DNA of 64,000 nt from CBDBON01 sp965208395. Lineage in GTDB: Bacteria; Chloroflexota; Dehalococcoidia; Lucifugimonadales; CBDBON01. Shown here piece by piece: positions 59,418 to 64,000 of this stretch. Made by a program: the position numbers and the translations under genes. Location: the NCBI GenBank assembly GCA_965208395.1, contig CBDBON010000002.1:310001-374000 (forward strand), written 5' to 3'. Each line of letters starts with the position of its first letter. Position 1 is the first letter of the stretch. A model generated the notes under the pieces. The model had not been told where the DNA came from and ran no database searches. It saw only the letters and a program-made list of their open reading frames with translations.

Positions 59418-60035
59418 TCAGCCCCATGTGGGGCGCGGCATGGAGAAGCGGCTGTCGACCTCGACGAAATCGCGGTAGCCGAGCCTGCCGACGGGCCTCA
59501 GCTTGAGGAAGTCTATGCGTCCGTCCGTCAGGACGCGCTCGTCGATGTGGACCCCGATCACCTCCCCGAAGACGACCGTGTTGGGATCGTCCGGGTCGTT
59601 CGTCAGCATCTCGACCGACCGGGTGTACCTGCACTCCAGGTGAACCGGGCTCTCCGCCACGCGCGGGCATCTCACCAGCCTGCTGCCGGCCTTGGTCAGT
59701 CCGGCGTACTCGAACTCGTCGACCTCGCGCGGGGCGGGGACCGAGGAGGCGTTCATCTGCTCCCGCAGCTCCCACGTTGCGACGTTCACGACGAATTCCC
59801 CGGTCGCCTGCGCGTCGAGCACGGCGTCCTTGAGCCCGCCGAAGCTGTGGCTGCTGGTCGCCGCGAACATGACCTGCGGAGGGCTGTATGCGACGGCGTT
59901 GAAGAAGGAGTAGGGCGCCAGGTTGGGGACGCCCTGCTCGCTGAGGGTGGATATCCAGCCGATCGGCCTCGGCACCACGATGGCGTTCAGCGTGCTGTAG
60001 GAGTCGGCGGACCCCTTCTCTATCTCATAGAACAT
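59418..60035 (-). CDS. Flavin reductase-like (flavoredoxin) FMN-binding protein
   Basis: This 205-residue protein belongs to the flavin-reductase-like split-barrel family. It opens with YSTLNAIVVPRPIGWISTLS, the usual FMN-binding start (PRPIAxVST), and continues with NLAPYSFFNAVAYSPPQVMF and GEFVVNVATWELREQMNASS. Relatives reduce flavin for partner oxygenases or act as flavoredoxins. The ATG at 60035 follows AGGAGACGCCG. No partner oxygenase is adjacent; the BNR-protein gene is divergent. Confidence 0.87.
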   Translation of the reverse strand: MFYEIEKGSADSYSTLNAIVVPRPIGWISTLSEQGVPNLAPYSFFNAVAYSPPQVMFAATSSHSFGGLKDAVLDAQATGEFVVNVATWELREQMNASSVPAPREVDEFEYAGLTKAGSRLVRCPRVAESPVHLECRYTRSVEMLTNDPDDPNTVVFGEVIGVHIDERVLTDGRIDFLKLRPVGRLGYRDFVEVDSRFSMPRPTWG

Positions 60036-60231
60036 CGGCGTCTCCTGTCAATGCTGAGGGACCGAACGGCGGCCAGCTAATAAACAATAGCATGAGACCT
60101 CCCGCTACGACCGGCGGGGAACGGGACAGGAGGGTAGCCGTCGTCTCCCGGTTGATGGGCGGTCGGAGGCATGAGAGAATACCGGCCACAGTCTTCCAGT
60201 CCGGTGGATCAGTGGAAAGAGGGGGTCTACG

Positions 60232-63200
60232 ATGACGAGCGCGAGCGGTCTGAGCCTTCTGGAGAGCGGAGTGCGGTGGCGGTCGATCGGGCCGTTCAGA
60301 GGAGGGCGCGTCGTCGCCGTCGCCGGGGACCCGGTGGACGCGATGACCTTCTACTTCGGCGCCTGCGGGGGCGGCGTGTGGAAGACGACGGACGGCGGGA
60401 CCTACTGGGAGAACATCTCCGACGATTTTTTCAGTACCGCCGCGGTGGGGGCTATCGCGGTCGCGGACAGCGACCGGAACGTGATCTACGCCGGAACGGG
60501 AGAGGCGGCCATACGAGGGAACGTGACTCATGGGGACGGCGTATACCGCTCCACCGACGCGGGCAACAGCTGGACGCACCTCGGCCTCTCGGACACGCGA
60601 CACATCGCGCAGGTGCGCATCCATCCGCGGGACCCGGACACCGTATACGTCGCGGCGCTGGGTCACGTCTTCGGCCCGAACGAGGAGCGGGGCGTCTTCC
60701 GCTCGCGGGACGGGGGGCGGAGCTGGGAGCGCGTCCTCTACGTCAGCGAGGACACGGGCGCGGCTGACCTGTCGATAGACGTGAACAACCCGCGCATCAT
60801 CTACGCGACGATGTGGCAGGTCCGGCGGACGCCCTGGAATCTCAGCAGCGGTGGGCCGGAGTGCGGCATCTACAAGAGCTCCGACGGCGGAGACACCTGG
60901 GCCGACCTGACCGGCAACCCGGGCCTCCCCGAGGGACTGAAGGGCAGGATGGGAGTCTCATCCTCTCCGGCCCGCTCGGACAGGGTGTGGGCGGTGATAG
61001 AGGCCAACAGGGAGGAGCGCGGCCTGTACCGCTCGGACGACGGCGGGGCGACCTGGGCCCACGTGAGCGACGACGCCAACCTCGTGCAGCGGCCCTGGTA
61101 CTACAGCCACGTCTTCGCGGACCCCAGGGATCCGGAGACGGTCTACGTGATGAACATGAAGGCGTGGAAGTCGACGGACGGCGGGAAGAGCTTCGACCAG
61201 ATCTCGACGCCCCACGGAGACAACCACGGCATGTGGATCGACCCGAATGACACGAAGAGGATGATCCATGGCAACGACGGCGGAGCGTGCGTCTCCTTCA
61301 ACGGGGGCGCGACCTGGTCGACCATCTTCAACCAGCCGACATCTCAGTTCTACCATGTCGCGACGAGCACAGACTTCCCGTACCGGCTGTACGGCACTCA
61401 GCAGGACAACAGCGCGGTCAGCGTGCCGAGCCGATCGAGCTACGGGGCGATACTGTGGGGCGAGTGCTATCCGTGCGGGAGCTCGGAGAGCGGGCACATA
61501 GCTGTGCGCCCTGACAACCCGGACATCGTCTACTCCGGGGCCATCGGGAGCTCCAGCGGCGGAGGGGACTCGCTGATGCGCTACGACCACTCGACCCGCC
61601 AGGCGAGGATCGTCTCGGTGTGGCCGGAGTTCTACTGGGGCTGGGGCGTGAAGGACCACAAGTACCGGTTCCAGTGGACATACCCGATCGTCATCTCTCC
61701 CCATGACCATGACGTCGTCTTCGTCACGGCGAACGTGGTGTTCAGGTCGGACGACGAGGGGGCGAGCTGGACGGCGATCAGCCCGGACCTGACGCGAAAC
61801 GACCCCACGAAGATGGAGGCCTCCGGCGGCCCGATCACCCTGGATACTACCTACGTCGAGAACTACGGGACGATCTTCGCCTTCACCGAGTCTCCGCATG
61901 AGGCGGGGGTCTTCTGGGCCGGCTCGGACGACGGCCTCATACACCTCTCGCGCGACGACGGCGGCAGCTGGGTCGACGTGACTCCGAAGGACCTGCCGGA
62001 GTGGACGCGCATCGACGTCATCGAGGTGTCGCCCCACAATCCGGCGACCGCCTACGTCTCGGCGACGAGGTACAAGCACGACGATACGCGCCCCTTCCTC
62101 TACAAGACTGACGACTTCGGCTCCACCTGGCGCAGCATCTCCGACGGTCTGCCGCAGGACGATTTCACGCGCATGATCAGGGAGGACACGGAGCGCCCCG
62201 GCCTCCTCTATGCCGGCACGGAGACGAGGATGTACGTCTCCTTCGACGACGGCGGCTCCTGGGAGTCCCTGCGGGGCAACATGCCGGCGGTGCCGATAAC
62301 CGACCTAGCCATCAAGGGCAACGAGCTGGTCGCCTCCACGAACGGACGCGGCTTCTGGATACTGGACGACCTCGCTCTGGTGCGCCAGCTTCCCGACCGG
62401 GACGCCGGCGCGGCGATGGAGCTCTTCAGGCCCGCCGACACCTACCGGACGGGTAAGGGCCTGGAGCCCGCGCCCGGCAAGAACTACAGCCTGGGACTCG
62501 GACTCGCGGGCACCTACTACGAGAAGAAGACGCCAGATGGAGAGATGAAGCGGGTGCTGCTGGACGCCGGCGAGAACCCGCCGGAAGGCGTCGTCGTCTG
62601 CTACTACCTGGACGAGGCACAGGAGGAGGGGACACTCGCATTCTTCGATTCGCAGGGACGGCTGGTGAAGTCGTTCGAGCCCAGGAGCGGAGACGACGGC
62701 GATGATGAGCCTTCCATAGGGCTCGACGCCGGGATGAACCGCTTCGTGTGGGACATGCGCTACCCGGACGCGGTGAAGCTCGACATAGAGGGGGCGAGGA
62801 AGAAGGGGCTCGCCGGCCCCGTCGCTTCGCCCGGCGTCTACGAGGCGCGGTTGACCGTCGGGGAGGAGACGCAGTCCCAGCGGTTCGAGATCGTGAAGGA
62901 CCCCCGGATATCGGCGACGCAGGCCGACCTGGACGAGCAGCACGAGGCGCTGATCCGGTCCAGGGACAAGCTCACCGAGTGCCACGAGGCGATCAACCGG
63001 CTGATGAAGGTGCGCGACCAGGTCAACGAGTGGGCGCGGCGCGCGGAGGAGCACGGAGGCGCGGAGCCTCTCGCGGAGGCGGCGGAGGCGTTGACCGGCA
63101 AGCTCGGCGAGATCGAGGCGGAGCTCATCCAGCTCAACTCGGTCGGCGAGACGGACATGATAAGCGAGCCCGCGGGTCTCAGCGCCAAGCTGGCCGAGAT

Positions 63201-63375
63201 CACCTTCGTCCCGTCGCACGCCGACTTCGCGCCGACCAGCCAGTCGTACGATGTATTCGCCGACCTGTCGGAGCGGGCCGACGTCCAGTTCGGCCGTCTG
63301 CAGCAGGTGATCGACGAGGACCTGCCGATCTTCGTCGACCTGCTGCACGAGCTGGAGATACCGGCGGTCGTCTAG
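60232..63375 (+). CDS. BNR/sortilin-like beta-propeller protein (annotated as glycosyl hydrolase in relatives)
   Basis: This 1047-residue protein carries about eleven Asp-box repeats (S-x-D-x-G-x-x-W), for example KTTDGGTYWENI, RSTDAGNSWTHL, KSSDGGDTWADL, RSDDGGATWAHV and KTDDFGSTWRSI. They build one or two VPS10/sortilin-type propellers over residues about 15-700. The C-terminal part has a beta-sandwich segment and a long helical stretch (residues about 890-960) that may form a coiled coil. Relatives are often called glycosyl hydrolases, but no catalytic residues can be confirmed. No signal peptide is present, unusual for this family. It starts with ATG at 60232. Confidence 0.85.
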   Translation: MTSASGLSLLESGVRWRSIGPFRGGRVVAVAGDPVDAMTFYFGACGGGVWKTTDGGTYWENISDDFFSTAAVGAIAVADSDRNVIYAGTGEAAIRGNVTHGDGVYRSTDAGNSWTHLGLSDTRHIAQVRIHPRDPDTVYVAALGHVFGPNEERGVFRSRDGGRSWERVLYVSEDTGAADLSIDVNNPRIIYATMWQVRRTPWNLSSGGPECGIYKSSDGGDTWADLTGNPGLPEGLKGRMGVSSSPARSDRVWAVIEANREERGLYRSDDGGATWAHVSDDANLVQRPWYYSHVFADPRDPETVYVMNMKAWKSTDGGKSFDQISTPHGDNHGMWIDPNDTKRMIHGNDGGACVSFNGGATWSTIFNQPTSQFYHVATSTDFPYRLYGTQQDNSAVSVPSRSSYGAILWGECYPCGSSESGHIAVRPDNPDIVYSGAIGSSSGGGDSLMRYDHSTRQARIVSVWPEFYWGWGVKDHKYRFQWTYPIVISPHDHDVVFVTANVVFRSDDEGASWTAISPDLTRNDPTKMEASGGPITLDTTYVENYGTIFAFTESPHEAGVFWAGSDDGLIHLSRDDGGSWVDVTPKDLPEWTRIDVIEVSPHNPATAYVSATRYKHDDTRPFLYKTDDFGSTWRSISDGLPQDDFTRMIREDTERPGLLYAGTETRMYVSFDDGGSWESLRGNMPAVPITDLAIKGNELVASTNGRGFWILDDLALVRQLPDRDAGAAMELFRPADTYRTGKGLEPAPGKNYSLGLGLAGTYYEKKTPDGEMKRVLLDAGENPPEGVVVCYYLDEAQEEGTLAFFDSQGRLVKSFEPRSGDDGDDEPSIGLDAGMNRFVWDMRYPDAVKLDIEGARKKGLAGPVASPGVYEARLTVGEETQSQRFEIVKDPRISATQADLDEQHEALIRSRDKLTECHEAINRLMKVRDQVNEWARRAEEHGGAEPLAEAAEALTGKLGEIEAELIQLNSVGETDMISEPAGLSAKLAEITFVPSHADFAPTSQSYDVFADLSERADVQFGRLQQVIDEDLPIFVDLLHELEIPAVV

Positions 63376-63430
63376 GCTCCGATCCGCTCGCCAATGGCTC
63401 GACGAGCTGTTTCTGGACCACATGCGTAGC

Positions 63431-63470
63431 TCATCGGAAACTGGACTCCGGCTCGAGGCCGGAGTGACGG
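63431..63470. repeat. Dispersed palindrome, family B
   Basis: ACTGGACTCCGGCTCGAGGC followed by CGGAGTGACGGACTC contains the stem ACTCCGG/CCGGAGT. The border TGGANnCCGG...TGACGG agrees with the other family B copies. It lies between the BNR-protein gene and the MFS gene. Confidence 0.65.
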
Positions 63471-63489
63471 ACTCGGCAGGGAGCGTCTC

Positions 63490-64000
63490 TTGATCCGCTC
63501 CAGGGGGTTCGTCTGCATCACGTCGGCCGACTTCGTGGTCAGGTCGGCCTACCAGATGGGCAAGAACCCGCTGCTGCCCTTCTTCGCGGCCGCACTGGGC
63601 GCAGGCGACGCCTTCCTCGGCTTCATCGTGTCGGTCTCGACGCTCACCGGCATGGTGCTCAAGCCCTTCGTCGGAGTGCTGTCGGACAGGTGGGGGCGTC
63701 GGCTGTGGCTCATAGCGGGGACCGTCTTCTTCGCTCTGATGCCCTTCGTCTACCGCTTCGTCACGACGCCTGAGCAGCTATTCATGGTGCGTATGGTCCA
63801 CGGCATGGCGACGGCCATATACGGTCCGGTGACACTCGCCTACGTAGCGGAGCAGTCCAAATCGAGGCGCGCCGAGAGGCTGGCCTGGTTCGGCTCCGCC
63901 CGGAACGCCGGGTACATAGTCGGGCCGTTGGCGGGAGGCTGGCTGTTGCTGGCGATGGACCCGGCGTCGGTGTTCACGGTGATGGGCGCGGTCAGCTGTC
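63490..64000 (+). CDS. MFS transporter, 3' end cut by window edge
   Basis: About 170 codons of a major facilitator transporter are visible. The first loop has the motif GVLSDRWGRRLW (GxxxDRxGRR) near residue 64, and five hydrophobic segments can be seen before the edge. The start is a TTG at 63490, six bases after GGGAG. It probably exports or exchanges a small molecule; the substrate is unknown. Confidence 0.85.
   Translation, partial: MIRSRGFVCITSADFVVRSAYQMGKNPLLPFFAAALGAGDAFLGFIVSVSTLTGMVLKPFVGVLSDRWGRRLWLIAGTVFFALMPFVYRFVTTPEQLFMVRMVHGMATAIYGPVTLAYVAEQSKSRRAERLAWFGSARNAGYIVGPLAGGWLLLAMDPASVFTVMGAVSC

Overview
The window is 64 kb of high-G+C bacterial chromosome, densely packed with short operons on both strands. 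Its content is mostly metabolic: amidases and amidohydrolases, flavin and FAD oxidoreductases, oligopeptide transport ATPases, a dimethylformamidase-like enzyme, NHL and BNR-repeat proteins. The style (many GTG and TTG starts, dispersed intergenic palindromes, DinB and DUF2277 proteins) suggests an uncultured Chloroflexota, perhaps a Dehalococcoidia/SAR202-type lineage. That is inference: no rRNA or marker gene here proves it. No rRNA operon, CRISPR array, integrase or intact transposase was seen.

Region by region. 1-4.0 kb (minus): a histidine decarboxylase-like PLP enzyme, a double ACT-domain protein, GatC, GatA and a truncated SDR. 4.2-9.2 kb (plus): an M16 metalloprotease and a dimethylformamidase-like protein. 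9.3-9.5 kb: tRNA-Glu(CTC) and tRNA-Gln(CTG). 9.6-18.3 kb (minus): Gfo/Idh oxidoreductase, acyl-CoA ligase and gamma-glutamyltransferase; OppDF-type ATPases; a cytidylate-kinase-like protein, a cNMP-binding protein and Apt. 18.4-28.7 kb (mixed): a lipoprotein, an ABM protein, MutL, a serine/threonine dehydratase, FAD oxidoreductase plus DinB, an M42-like peptidase and an RNase II/R protein. 28.7-35.5 kb: DUF2277, penicillin-acylase family protein, tRNA-Pro(TGG), YcaQ-like glycosylase, amidase, a lone TPP-binding subunit, and a HigA antitoxin whose HigB toxin survives only as a C-terminal stub. 35.6-38.7 kb: NHL protein, ComF, MFS exporter.

38.7-41.9 kb is an accessory stretch. It holds IS-end-like repeats, a lower-G+C gene of unknown function with a HEPN-like N-terminus, an orphan hypothetical gene, and an array of eight 76-78 bp tandem repeats running up to the fabI stop codon. 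41.9-48.5 kb: FabI, two metallo-beta-lactamase-fold proteins, SixA, PPK2, and an unusual fusion of acyl-adenylating enzyme, acyl carrier domain and acyltransferase.

48.6-57.2 kb is the clearest functional unit: a TPP riboswitch with its terminator controls thiB-thiD-thiO-thiS-thiG-tenA-thiE-thiP-thiQ, which combines uptake, salvage and synthesis of thiamine. thiC and thiF are not in the window. 57.2-59.4 kb is a second accessory patch with small ORFs, an unrecognised gene, a toxin stub followed by an intact antitoxin, and a tiny promoter-to-terminator transcription unit encoding a 45-residue exported or membrane peptide. 59.4-64 kb: a flavin reductase-like protein, a large BNR-repeat protein and a truncated MFS transporter.

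At least three families of short palindromic repeats are scattered between genes, and some copies lie inside the thiamine operon.
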